Numbered from the stretch's first letter, positions 1 through 9,572 are shown. The stretch: 39,343 nt of DNA from an uncultured SAR86 cluster bacterium (GCA_902559345.1 CACEHH010000008.1:1-39343); one strand, 5' to 3'. Numbers and translations: made by a program. Notes: generated by a model not told the origin, from the sequence alone.

Positions 1-819
1 TAAAAATATGCTTTCAGCTTTTAAACAATTTGTAGATCTGACTGTAAGCTCTAGCTCTTCGATAGATCTAAGTAATATAGGATCAAAATCATTTTGATCT
101 TTTTTGGCCTCTTGTTCTGCAATAGCATCTAAATCAACAAATGCGCTAAGCTGTTGTTGAAATATTGTTGCAGAATGTTCAATAGCCATTTTTGGATCAA
201 GAGTTCCGTCAGTTTCAAGCTCAATTACTAACTTGTCTAAGTCAGTTCTTTTACCTGATCTTGCATTATCAACTGTGTAAGATACCCTTCTAACAGGGCT
301 ATATGATGCATCAACCTTTAAAGCTCCTACAACTCTATCTTCGTCTTCTCTCAAATCAGCTGGTTCATAACCTCTTCCAGTTTTAACAGTTAATATCATT
401 TTTAAATTAACTTTATCTACGATTGTAGCTATATGGAAATCTTGATTTACTAACTCAACATTGCCGGGAACTTCAAATGAAGAAGCTAAAACATCGCATG
501 GTCCTGTTACATCTAATGCTATCTCAGCAGAATCGCCTTCAATTAAGTTAATTGGCATATCTTTAATATTAAGTAGTATATTTATGACATCTTCTCTTAC
601 TCCTTCAATGGTGCTGTATTCGTGTGATATACCATCAATTGATACATCTGTCACAGCAGCTCCAGGCATAGATGAAAGAAGAATTCTTCTTAAAGCATTC
701 CCTAGGGTATGTCCAAAACCTCTCTCTAAAGGCTCAAGCGTAACCTTTGATAAAGTTGGTGATACGTCATCAACTTGTATTTCAGTTGGTACTAATAAGT
801 CTATTACTGATGTTTGCAT
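1..819 (-). CDS. rpoA: RNA polymerase alpha subunit, 3' end cut by window edge
   Basis: The alpha subunit dimerises to start assembly of RNA polymerase, and its C-terminal domain contacts UP elements and activators. The frame is open from the ATG to the first base of the window, giving 273 residues of the usual ~330. The N-terminal domain carries the family signature GFGHTLGNALRRILLSS. Near the window edge the alpha-CTD begins, with LELTVRSTNCLKAES containing the arginine that in E. coli (R265) binds the DNA minor groove. The last ~55 residues lie outside the window. A good ribosome binding site (GGAG, 7 bases before ATG) sits in the short gap after rpsD. It is the last visible gene of the alpha operon; rplQ would be expected next but cannot be seen. 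Confidence 0.98.
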   Translation of the reverse strand, partial: MQTSVIDLLVPTEIQVDDVSPTLSKVTLEPLERGFGHTLGNALRRILLSSMPGAAVTDVSIDGISHEYSTIEGVREDVINILLNIKDMPINLIEGDSAEIALDVTGPCDVLASSFEVPGNVELVNQDFHIATIVDKVNLKMILTVKTGRGYEPADLREDEDRVVGALKVDASYSPVRRVSYTVDNARSGKRTDLDKLVIELETDGTLDPKMAIEHSATIFQQQLSAFVDLDAIAEQEAKKDQNDFDPILLRSIEELELTVRSTNCLKAESIFL

Positions 820-841
820 AATTTTCTCCGCCTTTTTTAAA

Positions 842-1462
842 TTATTTTGAATAGAGCTCAACAATGAGATTTTCGTTAATTTCTGCACTTAAATCAGTTC
901 TATCAGGAATAGATTTAAATACGCCTTTAAAATTTTCTCCATCTACCTCGAGCCAATCACAATCTTCTCTAGATTCTGAAATTTTCAAAGCTGCAGCTAT
1001 TCTTAAATGTCCTCTTTTCGATTCTCTTACTTCGATTTCATCACCTGGTTGAACTTGAAATGAAGGTATATTCACAACTTTACCATTAACCATAAAAGCT
1101 TTATGAGAGACCATTTGCCTTGCTTCTGCTCTGGTTGACCCAAAACCCATTCTGTAGGCCACATTATCTAGTCTTTTTTCAAGAAGAGATAAAAGATTTT
1201 CACCTGTATTGCCTTTTGATGAAGCGGCCTTTTTATAATAATTTCTAAATTGTTTTTCAAGAACTCCATACATTCTTCTTACTTTTTGTTTTTCTCTAAG
1301 CTGAAGACCATAATCAGATAATCTTCCCCTTCTAGCACCGTGAACGCCTGGTACTGTATCCATTTTACATTTTGATTCAATTGCCCTTACACCACTCTTT
1401 AAAAGCAAGTCAGTGCCCTCTCTTCTAGAAAGTCTTAACGATGGTCCTCTATATCTAGCCAT
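842..1462 (-). CDS. rpsD: 30S ribosomal protein S4
   Basis: S4 is a primary 16S rRNA-binding protein that nucleates 30S body assembly; in E. coli it also represses the alpha operon and takes part in antitermination. The 206-residue product has the usual length and starts [16 protein letters not shown]. The S4 RNA-binding domain is visible at about residues 95 to 155 ([20 protein letters not shown] and following). A GGAG-type ribosome binding site precedes the ATG in the 11-base gap after rpsK. It lies between rpsK and rpoA as in other gammaproteobacteria. The leader pseudoknot that S4 binds in E. coli upstream of rpsM has no room here, so autoregulation may differ. Confidence 0.98.
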   Translation of the reverse strand: MARYRGPSLRLSRREGTDLLLKSGVRAIESKCKMDTVPGVHGARRGRLSDYGLQLREKQKVRRMYGVLEKQFRNYYKKAASSKGNTGENLLSLLEKRLDNVAYRMGFGSTRAEARQMVSHKAFMVNGKVVNIPSFQVQPGDEIEVRESKRGHLRIAAALKISESREDCDWLEVDGENFKGVFKSIPDRTDLSAEINENLIVELYSK

Positions 1463-1473
1463 TAAATTCTCCT

Positions 1474-1851
1474 TTAAACTCTTCTTTTCTTAGATGGTCT
1501 GCATCCATTATGAGGAAGAGGTGTAACATCTGTAATACTCTTAATTTTTAAACCGCAAGCATTTAAAGCTCTAATTGCTGACTCTCTTCCGCCACCTGGC
1601 CCTTTAACTTTTACATCTAGGTTAATCATTCCGAATTCTTTTGCAGCATTTCCTGCCTTATCTGCAGCTATTTGAGCAGCAAAAGGCGTGCTTTTTCTTG
1701 ATCCTTTAAATCCTGAACCACCGGATGTTGCCCAACAAATTGTATTACCTTGCTTATCGGTAATAGTAACAATAGTGTTATTAAATGATGAGTGTATGTG
1801 TGCAACTCCATCATTTACTATTTTTTTATTTTTCTTTCCTTTAGTTGCCAT
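1474..1851 (-). CDS. rpsK: 30S ribosomal protein S11
   Basis: S11 is a platform protein of the small subunit that lines the mRNA exit channel. The 125-residue protein is close to the family length (129 in E. coli). It has the conserved segments [18 protein letters not shown] near the N-terminus, [13 protein letters not shown] in the middle, and the basic end [13 protein letters not shown]. The start is fixed by AGAGG six bases before the ATG; this Shine-Dalgarno sequence is formed by the final codons of rpsM, so the two genes are translationally packed with only two bases between them. Second gene of the alpha operon. Confidence 0.98.
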   Translation of the reverse strand: MATKGKKNKKIVNDGVAHIHSSFNNTIVTITDKQGNTICWATSGGSGFKGSRKSTPFAAQIAADKAGNAAKEFGMINLDVKVKGPGGGRESAIRALNACGLKIKSITDVTPLPHNGCRPSKKRRV

Positions 1852-1853
1852 AT

Positions 1854-2210
1854 TTATCCTCTCATTGGCTTCTTAGGCCCTTTCCTTGTTCTCGCATTAT
1901 TTTTAGTATTTTGTCCTCTAGTAGGCAATTTTCTTCTATGTCTTATGCCCCTATAACTAGCTAAGTCCATTAATCTTTTAATATTTGTGCTTATGTTTCT
2001 TCTAAGGTCTCCCTCAACAACATATGATGCTACTGAAGTTCTTATACTTTCGATTTCATCTTCTGATAAATCAGATATTTTTTTTGTATAATCTATCTTC
2101 AAATCAGTACAAATATTTTGAGCTGTTTTTCTTCCAATACCATATATATGAGTTAATGAAATCTCAATATGTTTGTTTTCTGGAACATTTACTCCTGCGA
2201 TTCTAGCCAT
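1854..2210 (-). CDS. rpsM: 30S ribosomal protein S13
   Basis: S13 sits in the head of the 30S subunit and contacts the P-site tRNA and the 50S subunit (bridge B1). The 118-residue product matches family length. It starts [26 protein letters not shown] with the helix-two-turns-helix region behind it, and ends in the basic tail [12 protein letters not shown] that reaches the tRNA sites. It is the first gene of the alpha operon, but only three bases separate it from rpmJ, so the alpha operon is almost certainly co-transcribed with the spc operon and there is no leader for S4 binding. Confidence 0.98.
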   Translation of the reverse strand: MARIAGVNVPENKHIEISLTHIYGIGRKTAQNICTDLKIDYTKKISDLSEDEIESIRTSVASYVVEGDLRRNISTNIKRLMDLASYRGIRHRRKLPTRGQNTKNNARTRKGPKKPMRG

Positions 2211-2213
2211 AAT

Positions 2214-2330
2214 TTAACCTTGCCTTTGTTTATGTTTTTGATCTGTTTTACAAATCACGAATAAAACGCCATTTCTTCTTACAATTTTGCAATTCCTACA
2301 GATTTTCTTAACTGATGCTTTTACTTTCAT
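2214..2330 (-). CDS. rpmJ: 50S ribosomal protein L36
   Basis: This 38-residue protein is read directly from the sequence between secY and rpsM. It begins [20 protein letters not shown] and ends KHKQRQG. It is the zinc-ribbon (C+) form: Cys11, Cys14, Cys27 and His33 make the metal site, as in the main L36 of E. coli. It binds 23S rRNA domain VI as a late-assembling large-subunit protein. The ATG lies one base from the end of secY (stop at 2332), so it is probably translated by coupling. Zinc dependence is worth noting because a likely zinc receptor lies elsewhere in this window. Confidence 0.96.
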   Translation of the reverse strand: MKVKASVKKICRNCKIVRRNGVLFVICKTDQKHKQRQG

Positions 2331-2331
2331 A

Positions 2332-3627
2332 TTATCTCTTATAGTTTTTTAAATTAGCTTTCTTCATTAATGAGGCATATTGTGATGACATCATATGAGA
2401 TTGAACCTGAGCCATAAAATCCATTAATACAACCACTATAATTAATACTGAAGTTCCTCCAACAGAAATGGTTGGCGATATCCCCCCAAAGTTCATTAAG
2501 GCTATTGGAAGTAAACATATTAATGTCAAATAAATTGCTCCAAATACTGTTAATCTTGCTAATACAGAATCAATATAATTGGCCGTTTGTTCTCCTGGTC
2601 TAATTCCAGCTATGTAAGCTCCAGATCTCTTAAGATTGTCTGAAACATCCTTTGTATTAAAAGTTAATGCTAGCCATATAAAACAGAAACTAATTATTAG
2701 TGTTGCAAAAACAATAATATATAAAGGCTGTCCTGGATTCATAAGTAACGCAAAACTCTGTAAGAAGCCTAATGATTCGCTTTCTCCAAACCATGAAGAT
2801 AGTGATGCTGGAAATAATAGGAATGTACTTGCAAAAATTGCAGGTATAACTCCAGCCATATTCACTTTAAATGGAAGATGACTTGTTTGAGCTTGCATTA
2901 ATTTTCTTCCCTGTTGTCTTTGTGCATAATTAACAGTAATTCTTCTTTGTCCTCTTTCAATAAATACAACAACTGCTATAACCGCCATTGATAATAGTCC
3001 TATTCCAATTAAAAGAAGAATGCTTATTTCTCCAAGCCTTGACTGCTCTAAAGCTTGTCCAATAGCAGCAGGAATACCAGTAAGAATACTGGTAGCAATG
3101 ATTATTGATATTCCGTTCCCAATCCCTCTATCTGAAACTTGTTCACCTAACCACATTAAGAACATTGTTCCGGCAACTATAGAGAATACAGCAGGCAAAA
3201 TAAATGAGATACCTGGGTTTATAGCTGCAGTAGATGATAATGTCACTGCTAATGCTAGACCTTGTATAAATGCTAAAAGCGCAGTTCCATACCTGGTATA
3301 TTGAGTTATTTTGTTTCTTCCAGCTTGTCCATCTTTTTTTAGTTCCTGTAGATATGGCACTGAATTAGAAAAAAGCTGCATGATAATTGCTGATGAAATA
3401 TATGGAACAACATTTAAAGCGAATATACTCATTCTCTCTAATGCCCCTCCAGAAAATAAATTAAAAAGACCTATCAAAGTTTCATCCTGTCTAGAAAAAA
3501 AACTTTCAAGCTGAACAGGGTCGATACCAGGAATGGGAATATGTGTTCCCATCCTGTAAACAATAATTGCAAAAAAAACGAACCTTAAACGCTTCCATAG
3601 ATCGCTCATGTTACCCTGGTCTGACAT
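2332..3627 (-). CDS. secY: Protein translocase channel subunit SecY
   Basis: SecY forms the protein-conducting channel of the inner membrane with SecE (also in this window) and SecG. The 431-residue length is typical, and about ten hydrophobic segments can be followed along the chain. Family motifs include [11 protein letters not shown] near the N-terminus, [14 protein letters not shown] and the cytoplasmic loop with [13 protein letters not shown]. The start ATG overlaps the rplO stop by one base (TAATG), implying coupling; a second in-frame ATG at residue 7 could also be used. It is placed between rplO and rpmJ in the spc operon as in most bacteria. Confidence 0.98.
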   Translation of the reverse strand: MSDQGNMSDLWKRLRFVFFAIIVYRMGTHIPIPGIDPVQLESFFSRQDETLIGLFNLFSGGALERMSIFALNVVPYISSAIIMQLFSNSVPYLQELKKDGQAGRNKITQYTRYGTALLAFIQGLALAVTLSSTAAINPGISFILPAVFSIVAGTMFLMWLGEQVSDRGIGNGISIIIATSILTGIPAAIGQALEQSRLGEISILLLIGIGLLSMAVIAVVVFIERGQRRITVNYAQRQQGRKLMQAQTSHLPFKVNMAGVIPAIFASTFLLFPASLSSWFGESESLGFLQSFALLMNPGQPLYIIVFATLIISFCFIWLALTFNTKDVSDNLKRSGAYIAGIRPGEQTANYIDSVLARLTVFGAIYLTLICLLPIALMNFGGISPTISVGGTSVLIIVVVLMDFMAQVQSHMMSSQYASLMKKANLKNYKR

Positions 3628-4118
3628 TACTTAGTACTTACCTCTTTTTGATTATCTTTATTTGTATTAATCTCTAAAATTTTACCGCCTGCATCTTCTA
3701 TTGATTTCTTGGCACCCTTAGAAACAGCGATTCCTTCAACAGTTACCTTAGAACTAATTGAGGTATCGCCAAATATTTTTACTTTCTTAATAGATTTACT
3801 TATTACTTTTTTTTCTACAAGAGTTTTTAAATTTACTACATCCATTCCATCTATATTCTTAATATTTACTTCTTTAAAACTATTATTTACTCTTGATGAG
3901 AATCCAAATTTTGGCAATCTCATCTGAAGTGGCATTTGTCCACCCTCAAACCCAGGCCTTATCTTTCCACCTGATCTTGATTTTTGACCTTTATGCCCTC
4001 TGCCAGAAGTTTTACCTGTACCTGAACCTATTCCTCTACCAACTCTTTTTCTGTTTTTTGAAGACCCTTCATCAGAAATAGAATTTAGAGTCATAGTTTT
4101 TTTTAAATCTTCACTCAT
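3627..4118 (-). CDS. rplO: 50S ribosomal protein L15
   Basis: L15 is a late-assembling large-subunit protein with a long glycine and arginine-rich N-terminal extension into 23S rRNA, seen here as RGIGSGTGKTSGRGHKGQK. The 163-residue reading is longer than the E. coli protein (144). Part of this is the N-terminal octapeptide MSEDLKKT before an internal Met9 (MTLNSIS) that aligns with the usual start. The first ATG has GGA about nine bases upstream and is kept here, but initiation at Met9 is possible. The C-terminal lysine-rich tail also adds length. The stop overlaps the secY start. Confidence 0.96.
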   Translation of the reverse strand: MSEDLKKTMTLNSISDEGSSKNRKRVGRGIGSGTGKTSGRGHKGQKSRSGGKIRPGFEGGQMPLQMRLPKFGFSSRVNNSFKEVNIKNIDGMDVVNLKTLVEKKVISKSIKKVKIFGDTSISSKVTVEGIAVSKGAKKSIEDAGGKILEINTNKDNQKEVSTK

Positions 4119-4120
4119 TT

Positions 4121-4309
4121 TTATTTTTCCATTATCTCTAACATATCGGAGATTTTATTAATCATTCCTCTATTACTTGGTGTATCAACAACTGTCACAG
4201 TTTGGTTTAATTTTTTGAATCCCAATCCTTTAATGCAAAGCTTATGTTTTTGCATCCTTCCAATCCCACTTTTAACAAGTTTAATTTTTATTTCTTTATC
4301 TTTAGTCAT
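4121..4309 (-). CDS. rpmD: 50S ribosomal protein L30
   Basis: L30 is a small peripheral large-subunit protein. The 62-residue product has the family core [16 protein letters not shown] and the later [17 protein letters not shown], with the end SDMLEIMEK. Length is typical (59 in E. coli). Its ATG overlaps the rpsE stop codon in an ATGA arrangement, indicating translational coupling, and two bases separate its stop from the rplO start. Its position between rpsE and rplO is the standard spc operon order. Confidence 0.97.
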   Translation of the reverse strand: MTKDKEIKIKLVKSGIGRMQKHKLCIKGLGFKKLNQTVTVVDTPSNRGMINKISDMLEIMEK

Positions 4310-4815
4310 GATATTTCTTCAACTTTTTTGCCTCTTCTTAATGCAACTGTCTCAGGAGATTCCATTTCATTTAAAGCATTAATAGTTGCTCTAACAACAT
4401 TTACAGGATTTGTAGATCCATAACACTTTGCTAAAACATTTTGAACTCCTGCAAGCTCTAATACTGCTCTCATTGCTCCACCAGCAATAATTCCAGTACC
4501 TTCTGATGCCGGCTGCATATAAACATTAGCTGATCCATGTTTAGCTTTGATTGGGTACCATATAGTAGTGTTATTAAGCTCAACCTCAATCATACTTCTT
4601 CTTGCGTTTTCCATAGCCTTTTGAATAGCAATAGGTACCTCTTTAGCTTTACCTCTTCCAAAACCAACTCTACCATTACCATCACCAACTACAGTCAAGG
4701 CTGTAAATCCAAATATCCTGCCGCCTTTAACAACTTTAGCTACTCTATTAACTTGAACTAACTTTTCTTCTAAAGCATCAACTTGTTGATTGTTCATTGC
4801 ATTATTCTCTTTCAT
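4306..4815 (-). CDS. rpsE: 30S ribosomal protein S5
   Basis: S5 lies near the mRNA entry channel and is important for decoding fidelity. The 169-residue product has the S5 RNA-binding domain at about residues 17 to 80, including [19 protein letters not shown] and the following [12 protein letters not shown], and the C-terminal fold with [20 protein letters not shown]. Relative to E. coli S5, the first ATG adds six residues before Met7 ([13 protein letters not shown]). GGAG lies ten bases before the first ATG, so both starts are plausible. The gene overlaps rpmD by four bases. Confidence 0.97.
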   Translation of the reverse strand: MKENNAMNNQQVDALEEKLVQVNRVAKVVKGGRIFGFTALTVVGDGNGRVGFGRGKAKEVPIAIQKAMENARRSMIEVELNNTTIWYPIKAKHGSANVYMQPASEGTGIIAGGAMRAVLELAGVQNVLAKCYGSTNPVNVVRATINALNEMESPETVALRRGKKVEEIS

Positions 4816-4819
4816 TTAA

Positions 4820-5167
4820 TTAAAACTCCAATCCTGCATCTCTAGCAGAATCTGCCAAAGCTTTTATTCGACCATGATATTTATATCCCGACCTATCAAA
4901 CACAACTTTCTTAATACCATTCTCTATAGCTCTCTCAGCAACCTTCTTTCCAATTTCTGCTGCAGCCACTAGATTGTTTGAATTTAAATTTAACTCTTTT
5001 TCTACTGTAGATGCTGATACGATGACTTTTGATCCAAGGTTATCAAATATTTGAGCATAGAGATGTTGAGATGATCTATAAACACTCAACCTAGGAGATT
5101 CTTGATTTCTAATATTAGACCTTGATTTTTTTGCCCTTCTTAGCCTTGATAAATTTTTAGTACTCAT
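4820..5167 (-). CDS. rplR: 50S ribosomal protein L18
   Basis: L18 binds 5S rRNA and with L5 joins it to the large subunit. The 115-residue protein has the basic N-terminus LSRLRRAKKSRSNIR followed by the conserved RLSVYRSSQHLYAQIFDN and ends FDRSGYKYHGRIKALADSA. Length equals that of family members (117 in E. coli). The start follows the rplF stop directly with no intervening base. Standard spc operon position. Confidence 0.98.
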   Translation of the reverse strand: MSTKNLSRLRRAKKSRSNIRNQESPRLSVYRSSQHLYAQIFDNLGSKVIVSASTVEKELNLNSNNLVAAAEIGKKVAERAIENGIKKVVFDRSGYKYHGRIKALADSARDAGLEF

Positions 5168-5716
5168 TTATGCACCCGCTCCAGCAGCCTTCTTAGCTTC
5201 TTTTCTTTTAACTTGCTCATCAGAATATCTAACACCTTTACCTTTATATGGTTCAGGTGGTCTAAAAGATCTAATTTCTGCAGCAGCTTGTCCTAGAACT
5301 TGTTTATTATGGCTTCTTAAAATCACTTCTGTTTGAGATGGTGTCTCTACCTCAACTTCTTCTGGTAATTGATATTTGATAGGATGAGAAAAACCAAGAG
5401 TAAGTTCTAGTAGCTTCCCTGAAGCTTTTGCTCTGTATCCAACACCAATTAGTTCAAGTTTCTTTTCAAAACCTTCAGTAACTCCAATTATCATATTATT
5501 TATTATTGATCTTGTTGTTCCAGCTAAAGCAATAGATTTTTGATTGGTGTCATCATATTTAATAGAGATAATATTTTCATTAACTTCTATGGATACTGAT
5601 GAAGGCATATTAAAATCTAATTCGCCTTTACTTCCTTTAACACTTACAACATTGTTATCAGTTGTTAAATTTACTGAATCAGGAATTGTTATTGGATTTT
5701 TTGCTACTCTAGACAT
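5168..5716 (-). CDS. rplF: 50S ribosomal protein L6
   Basis: L6 binds 23S rRNA helix 97 near the sarcin-ricin loop and the factor-binding site. The 182-residue product consists of two similar L6 folds, with the start SRVAKNPITIPDSV and the family signature PEPYKGKGVRYSDE near the C-terminus, which ends in a short Ala/Gly tail. Its ATG overlaps the rpsH stop by one base. Typical spc operon gene with usual length (177 in E. coli). Confidence 0.98.
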   Translation of the reverse strand: MSRVAKNPITIPDSVNLTTDNNVVSVKGSKGELDFNMPSSVSIEVNENIISIKYDDTNQKSIALAGTTRSIINNMIIGVTEGFEKKLELIGVGYRAKASGKLLELTLGFSHPIKYQLPEEVEVETPSQTEVILRSHNKQVLGQAAAEIRSFRPPEPYKGKGVRYSDEQVKRKEAKKAAGAGA

Positions 5717-6111
5717 TAAAATACCTCACACAAAATTTCACCACCAACATTATTAGCTTTTGCATCTTTATCAGTCATGAGTCCTTGGTTGGTAGAAATA
5801 ATATATGCTCCAAGGCCACCCTTTACTGTTTCAAAATCAGAAGCGCTCGAGTACTTTCTTAGACTTGGTTTGCTAATCCTTTTTAGCTCCTTGATAACGG
5901 GCTTTTCATTATGATATTTAAGGCCAACCTCGATCATTGGTTTATTATCTAATTCTGTTTTATTACATGATTTTAGATAGCCCTCTGCAATCAAGACATT
6001 AATTAATTCATGTTTCAGTTTTGAATATGGGACTAAGACATTATCCTTGCCACGCATTAGCCCATTTCTAATTCTTGTTAAGCAGTCTGATATTGGATCT
6101 TGAAAACTCAT
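5716..6111 (-). CDS. rpsH: 30S ribosomal protein S8
   Basis: S8 binds the central domain of 16S rRNA (helix 21) and in E. coli represses the spc operon by binding an rRNA-like site at the start of rplE. The 131-residue protein starts MSFQDPISDCLTRIRNGLMR and carries the C-terminal RNA-binding part GGLGAYIISTNQGLMTDKDA with GGEILCEVF at the end. Length is usual (130). Here rplX and rplE overlap, so if an S8 target site exists it must be inside coding sequence; I did not identify one. Confidence 0.98.
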   Translation of the reverse strand: MSFQDPISDCLTRIRNGLMRGKDNVLVPYSKLKHELINVLIAEGYLKSCNKTELDNKPMIEVGLKYHNEKPVIKELKRISKPSLRKYSSASDFETVKGGLGAYIISTNQGLMTDKDAKANNVGGEILCEVF

Positions 6112-6115
6112 ATTA

Positions 6116-6421
6116 TTACCAACTTGATTTAACTAAACCAGGTATATCTCCTCTCATTGCAGCTTCTCTTAGTTTAATCCGACTTAAACCGAATTTCCTA
6201 TAGACTGCATGAGGCCTTCCTGTTACCTGACATCTTCTAACCACACGAGATGGGCTTGCATTTCTTGGAAGTTTTTGAAACTTAACGCGCGCCTCATATC
6301 TTTCTTCACTTGAAAGGTTCTCATCGTTCATTATTTTTTTAAGAGCAGCTCTTTTGTCTGCAAATTTTGCAACTGTCTTAATTCTCTTAACTTCTCTTGC
6401 TATCATTGATTTCTTTGCCAT
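6116..6421 (-). CDS. rpsN: 30S ribosomal protein S14, long zinc-free form
   Basis: S14 is a head protein of the 30S subunit. At 101 residues this is the long form typical of proteobacteria. It has no CXXC pairs, so it does not need zinc, unlike the short 61-residue form. The conserved C-terminus is visible: [19 protein letters not shown] and then [18 protein letters not shown]. It sits between rplE and rpsH with short gaps on both sides, as in the standard spc operon. Confidence 0.98.
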   Translation of the reverse strand: MAKKSMIAREVKRIKTVAKFADKRAALKKIMNDENLSSEERYEARVKFQKLPRNASPSRVVRRCQVTGRPHAVYRKFGLSRIKLREAAMRGDIPGLVKSSW

Positions 6422-6429
6422 AATCCTGC

Positions 6430-6969
6430 CTATTGTTTAAATGGGAAATTAAAAGCCTTTAAAAGTGCTTTTGCGTGTTCTTGAGATGTTGCAGATGTAT
6501 TTATACAAACATCCATACCTCTTATATTATCAATATTGTCATAATTAATTTCTGGAAAAATTATCTGCTCTTTAATGCCGAAGTTAAAATTTCCTTGCTG
6601 ATCAAATGATTTTATATTTAGGCCTCTAAAGTCTCTTTCACGAGGAATGGCTATGATAATAAGCCTTTCAATAAAATCATACATTTTATTACCTCTTAAG
6701 GTAACTTTGCACCCTAGCGGCCAGCCTTCTCTAATTTTAAAACTCGCAACTGATTGCCTTGCTTTTGTTGTTATTGGTTTTTGACCTGCTATAACTGTTA
6801 AATTTTGCAATGCTGATTCTAAATGTTTTTTATCATTTGCGGCCTCGCCAACACCCATATTTATAACTACCTTTGTTATCTTTGGTACAGCCATTATGTT
6901 ATCTATTCCTAGCTCTTCTTTCAGCGCTGGGCGAAGTTCTTTGTTAAACTTTTCTCTCAAATTAGCCAT
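6430..6969 (-). CDS. rplE: 50S ribosomal protein L5
   Basis: L5 binds 5S rRNA and contacts P-site tRNA in the central protuberance. The 179-residue length is exactly that of E. coli L5. Recognisable segments are [16 protein letters not shown] at about residues 28 to 43, [20 protein letters not shown] in the middle, and [20 protein letters not shown] towards the C-terminus. The ATG overlaps the rplX stop by one base, so translation is probably coupled. Confidence 0.98.
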   Translation of the reverse strand: MANLREKFNKELRPALKEELGIDNIMAVPKITKVVINMGVGEAANDKKHLESALQNLTVIAGQKPITTKARQSVASFKIREGWPLGCKVTLRGNKMYDFIERLIIIAIPRERDFRGLNIKSFDQQGNFNFGIKEQIIFPEINYDNIDNIRGMDVCINTSATSQEHAKALLKAFNFPFKQ

Positions 6970-7304
6970 TATTTAATTTCAACCCCATCAGATTTATACA
7001 TTCTTATCTTTTTTCCATTTTTATCAGTTGAATATGCAATTTTGTCTTTAGATTTCTTTTTTGGGTTCCATATTGCAAGGTTTGAAAGTGAAATTGCTGC
7101 TTCTTGTTCAACAACTCCTCCTGTGACACCCATCTCTGGATTTGGTTTTGTATGTTTCTTAATCATATTTATTCCAGTTACAATTCCCTTATTCTTTAAT
7201 TTTAATATCTCTCTTAAGGTTCCCTTTTTTCCAATATCCTTACCAGCAACAACAATCACTTCATCCCCTGATCTTAATTTTGTTGGTGTTGAATGATTTT
7301 TCAT
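6969..7304 (-). CDS. rplX: 50S ribosomal protein L24
   Basis: L24 is an assembly-initiating protein of the large subunit with a KOW domain, seen as [19 protein letters not shown] near the N-terminus. I place the start at MKNHSTPTK, giving 111 residues. A seven-residue longer reading would begin inside rplN, but the chosen ATG has AGAGG nine bases upstream, formed by the last codons of rplN, and yields a length close to E. coli L24 (104). The gene overlaps rplE by one base. The conserved [18 protein letters not shown] stretch confirms the family. Confidence 0.96.
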   Translation of the reverse strand: MKNHSTPTKLRSGDEVIVVAGKDIGKKGTLREILKLKNKGIVTGINMIKKHTKPNPEMGVTGGVVEQEAAISLSNLAIWNPKKKSKDKIAYSTDKNGKKIRMYKSDGVEIK

Positions 7305-7305
7305 C

Positions 7306-7674
7306 TTATATAACCTCTGGAGCAAGAGACAATATTTTCATATGTCGTCCATCTCTTAATTCTCTTGTTACTGGTCCAAATACTCTAGTGCCGATTGGAG
7401 CTTTTTGTGCATTAATCAAAACAGCAGCATTTTCATCAAATTTTATTAAAGACCCATCACGTCTTCTAACACCTTTTTTAGTTCTTACAATAAGAGCATC
7501 AACAACCTGACCTTTCTTTACCTTACCGGTTGGAATTGCTTCACGAACCGCTACTTTGATAATGTCTCCAATGTTAGCGTACCTTCTTTTAGAGCCGCCA
7601 AGAACTTTAATACACATAACGCTTCTTGCGCCACTGTTATCAGCTATTTTAAGAAGTGACTGCATCTGAATCAT
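7306..7674 (-). CDS. rplN: 50S ribosomal protein L14
   Basis: L14 lies at the subunit interface and contributes to an intersubunit bridge; it is also the docking site of silencing factor RsfS. The 122-residue product starts [19 protein letters not shown] and has the conserved [20 protein letters not shown] segment. Length is 123 in E. coli. It overlaps the rpsQ stop by one base. In E. coli a spc promoter lies before rplN; here there is no gap, so it is probably transcribed from the S10 promoter. Confidence 0.98.
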   Translation of the reverse strand: MIQMQSLLKIADNSGARSVMCIKVLGGSKRRYANIGDIIKVAVREAIPTGKVKKGQVVDALIVRTKKGVRRRDGSLIKFDENAAVLINAQKAPIGTRVFGPVTRELRDGRHMKILSLAPEVI

Positions 7675-7946
7675 TATTCTTTCTCCTTAATTGCATCTTG
7701 CTTAGAACCATCTGTCATAAGTATCCATGTTTTAGTTTTGGAGTAAGGTCTGCATTCTTTAACAGACACAATGTCACCAATTGAAGCAACATTATCTTCA
7801 TCATGAGCATGGACCTTAGTAGCTCTCTTAATAACTTTTCCGTACAAAGGATGTTTAACTTTTCTTTCGATCTTAACAGTTATGGTCTTGTCTGCCTTAT
7901 TGCTAGTGACAACGCCTGTTAATATTCTTGGATTTGTTGTTTCCAT
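7674..7946 (-). CDS. rpsQ: 30S ribosomal protein S17
   Basis: S17 is a primary binder of 16S rRNA (5' domain) with an OB fold. The 90-residue sequence shows [20 protein letters not shown], the [19 protein letters not shown] stretch and [20 protein letters not shown], all typical. It is the last gene of the classical S10 operon and is followed without a gap by rplN. Confidence 0.98.
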   Translation of the reverse strand: METTNPRILTGVVTSNKADKTITVKIERKVKHPLYGKVIKRATKVHAHDEDNVASIGDIVSVKECRPYSKTKTWILMTDGSKQDAIKEKE

Positions 7947-7952
7947 TATCTT

Positions 7953-8159
7953 TTATCCCTTATCCTTTAATTTATTTTCATTAATAATAGTCTTTATCAT
8001 TGCTATTTTTTTTCTAATTTTTCTTAATTCACTGGTTTCATTCAATTGGCCTGTTTTATGTTTAATTCTTAGTCCAAACTGAGATTCTCGAGCAGATATA
8101 AGCTCAGCATTTAACTGTTTTAAGTCTTTTTTTCTTAAATCTACCAGTTCCTTATTCAT
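7953..8159 (-). CDS. rpmC: 50S ribosomal protein L29
   Basis: L29 lies at the polypeptide exit tunnel and, with L23, helps dock the signal recognition particle and trigger factor. The 68-residue helical protein begins MNKELVDLRKKDLKQLNAEL and contains the signature-like ARESQFGLRIKHKTGQL segment. It directly abuts rplP and is six bases from rpsQ. Length is 63 in E. coli. Confidence 0.97.
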   Translation of the reverse strand: MNKELVDLRKKDLKQLNAELISARESQFGLRIKHKTGQLNETSELRKIRKKIAMIKTIINENKLKDKG

Positions 8160-8570
8160 TTAAAGATCCTTCTTAATAAAGTGAGTTTTTATTGGTAACT
8201 TTGCTGAAGCTAATCTAAAAGCCTCTCTAGCAAGTTCTTCTTCTACTCCTGCCATTTCAAACATTACTTTGCCTGGTTGAACAAGTGCTACCCAATACTC
8301 AACGTTACCCTTTCCTTTTCCCATTCTCACTTCTAATGGTTTTTTGGTAATTGGTTTGTCTGGGAAAATTCTAATCCAAATATTTCCACCTCTTTTTATA
8401 TATCTAGTCATTGCCCTTCTAGCGGCTTCAATTTGCCTAGCAGTAATTCTTCCTCTGCCAGATGCAACTAGTCCAAATCTTCCAAATGCAATAGTATTCC
8501 CATTCTGAGCTAGGCCTCTATTTCGGCCTTTATGCATTTTTCTAAATTTTGTTTGTTTAGGTTGTAACAT
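8160..8570 (-). CDS. rplP: 50S ribosomal protein L16
   Basis: L16 contacts the A-site tRNA elbow and is needed for late 50S assembly. The 136-residue protein matches E. coli in length. Characteristic stretches are [20 protein letters not shown] at the start, [20 protein letters not shown] in the middle, and [20 protein letters not shown]. It ends exactly where rpmC begins. Standard S10 operon location. Confidence 0.98.
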   Translation of the reverse strand: MLQPKQTKFRKMHKGRNRGLAQNGNTIAFGRFGLVASGRGRITARQIEAARRAMTRYIKRGGNIWIRIFPDKPITKKPLEVRMGKGKGNVEYWVALVQPGKVMFEMAGVEEELAREAFRLASAKLPIKTHFIKKDL

Positions 8571-8575
8571 TTCTC

Positions 8576-9232
8576 TTAGCTACCTCCGTGATTTTTATAA
8601 GGATCTTCTGTGATTTCACCTCTATATACCCAAACCTTAACACCTATAATTCCATATGTAGTTAAAGCTTCAGCAGTACCATAGTCTATATCTGCTCTTA
8701 ATGTATGCAATGGTACTCTACCCTCTCTATACCACTCGGTTCTTGCAATCTCAGCTCCATTAAGTCTTCCAGAAACTTCAATTCTTACACCTTTAGCACT
8801 TTGTCTTAAAGCACTTTGAACTGTTCTTTTCATTGCCCTTCTAAACATAACTCTTTTTTCAAGCTGTTGAGCCACACCTTCTGCAAGAATTTTTGCATCT
8901 AAATCAGGCTTCTTGACCTCTTTAATATTTATTTGTGATGGTCCTTTTACTATTTTTTCAACTGCCTTCTTTAAATTCTCTATCTCTTCACCTCTTTTAC
9001 CAATAATTATTCCTGGCCTTGCTGTATGAATATTAACAATGAATGTATCAGCTGTTCTTTCTAACTCAATTTTGCTAATTGAAGAATTTTTTAATTTTGT
9101 TCCTAGGTGTTTCCTAACTTTTAAATCTTCGATTAAATTAGCAGAAAAGTCCTTCCCCTTTGCATACCAATTTGCATTTTGTTTTTTTGAAACACCTAAT
9201 CTAAAGCCATTTGGATTAACTTTCTGTCCCAT
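8576..9232 (-). CDS. rpsC: 30S ribosomal protein S3
   Basis: S3 is a head protein at the mRNA entry site with helicase-supporting basic residues. The 218-residue product starts [17 protein letters not shown], has the KH-type domain with the motif [16 protein letters not shown] at about residues 73 to 88, and the conserved C-terminal domain [20 protein letters not shown]. It is slightly shorter at the C-terminus than E. coli S3 (233). Its ATG overlaps the rplV stop by one base. Confidence 0.98.
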   Translation of the reverse strand: MGQKVNPNGFRLGVSKKQNANWYAKGKDFSANLIEDLKVRKHLGTKLKNSSISKIELERTADTFIVNIHTARPGIIIGKRGEEIENLKKAVEKIVKGPSQINIKEVKKPDLDAKILAEGVAQQLEKRVMFRRAMKRTVQSALRQSAKGVRIEVSGRLNGAEIARTEWYREGRVPLHTLRADIDYGTAEALTTYGIIGVKVWVYRGEITEDPYKNHGGS

Positions 9233-9570
9233 TATTTGTCTCCCTCAGCCAAAACTATTTCTATGTGGCATGTAGGTTTTATTATTCTATCTGCTCTACC
9301 TCTTGCTCTAGGTTTCATTCTCTTTAGTCTCATTCCTTGATTAACAATAATTGACTTTACAGATAATTTATCAATATCAGAATTATTATTATTCTCTGCA
9401 TTAGCTATGGCGGATTCTAGTAACTTCTTAATAATTGCTGATCCTTTTTGTTTATTAAAATTTAAAAAATCCAAAGCTTCGTCAATCTTCTTTCCTCTAA
9501 TCTGATCAGCTACCAAAGCAGCTTTCTGAGGTGAAAGTCTTGTTCCTTTTAAATATGCTCTAGTTTCCAT
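9232..9570 (-). CDS. rplV: 50S ribosomal protein L22
   Basis: L22 lines the polypeptide exit tunnel; its beta hairpin loop helps form the constriction that senses nascent chains and macrolides. The 112-residue sequence has [20 protein letters not shown] near the N-terminus and the tunnel-loop region [18 protein letters not shown] near the C-terminus. Length is close to E. coli (110). Two bases separate it from rpsS. Confidence 0.98.
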   Translation of the reverse strand: METRAYLKGTRLSPQKAALVADQIRGKKIDEALDFLNFNKQKGSAIIKKLLESAIANAENNNNSDIDKLSVKSIIVNQGMRLKRMKPRARGRADRIIKPTCHIEIVLAEGDK

Positions 9571-9572
9571 AA

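Noticed and set aside
7305-7325. Longer N-terminus for rplX (seven extra residues)
   Set aside because: It would begin within rplN, and the internal ATG has a good Shine-Dalgarno sequence and gives the usual L24 length.
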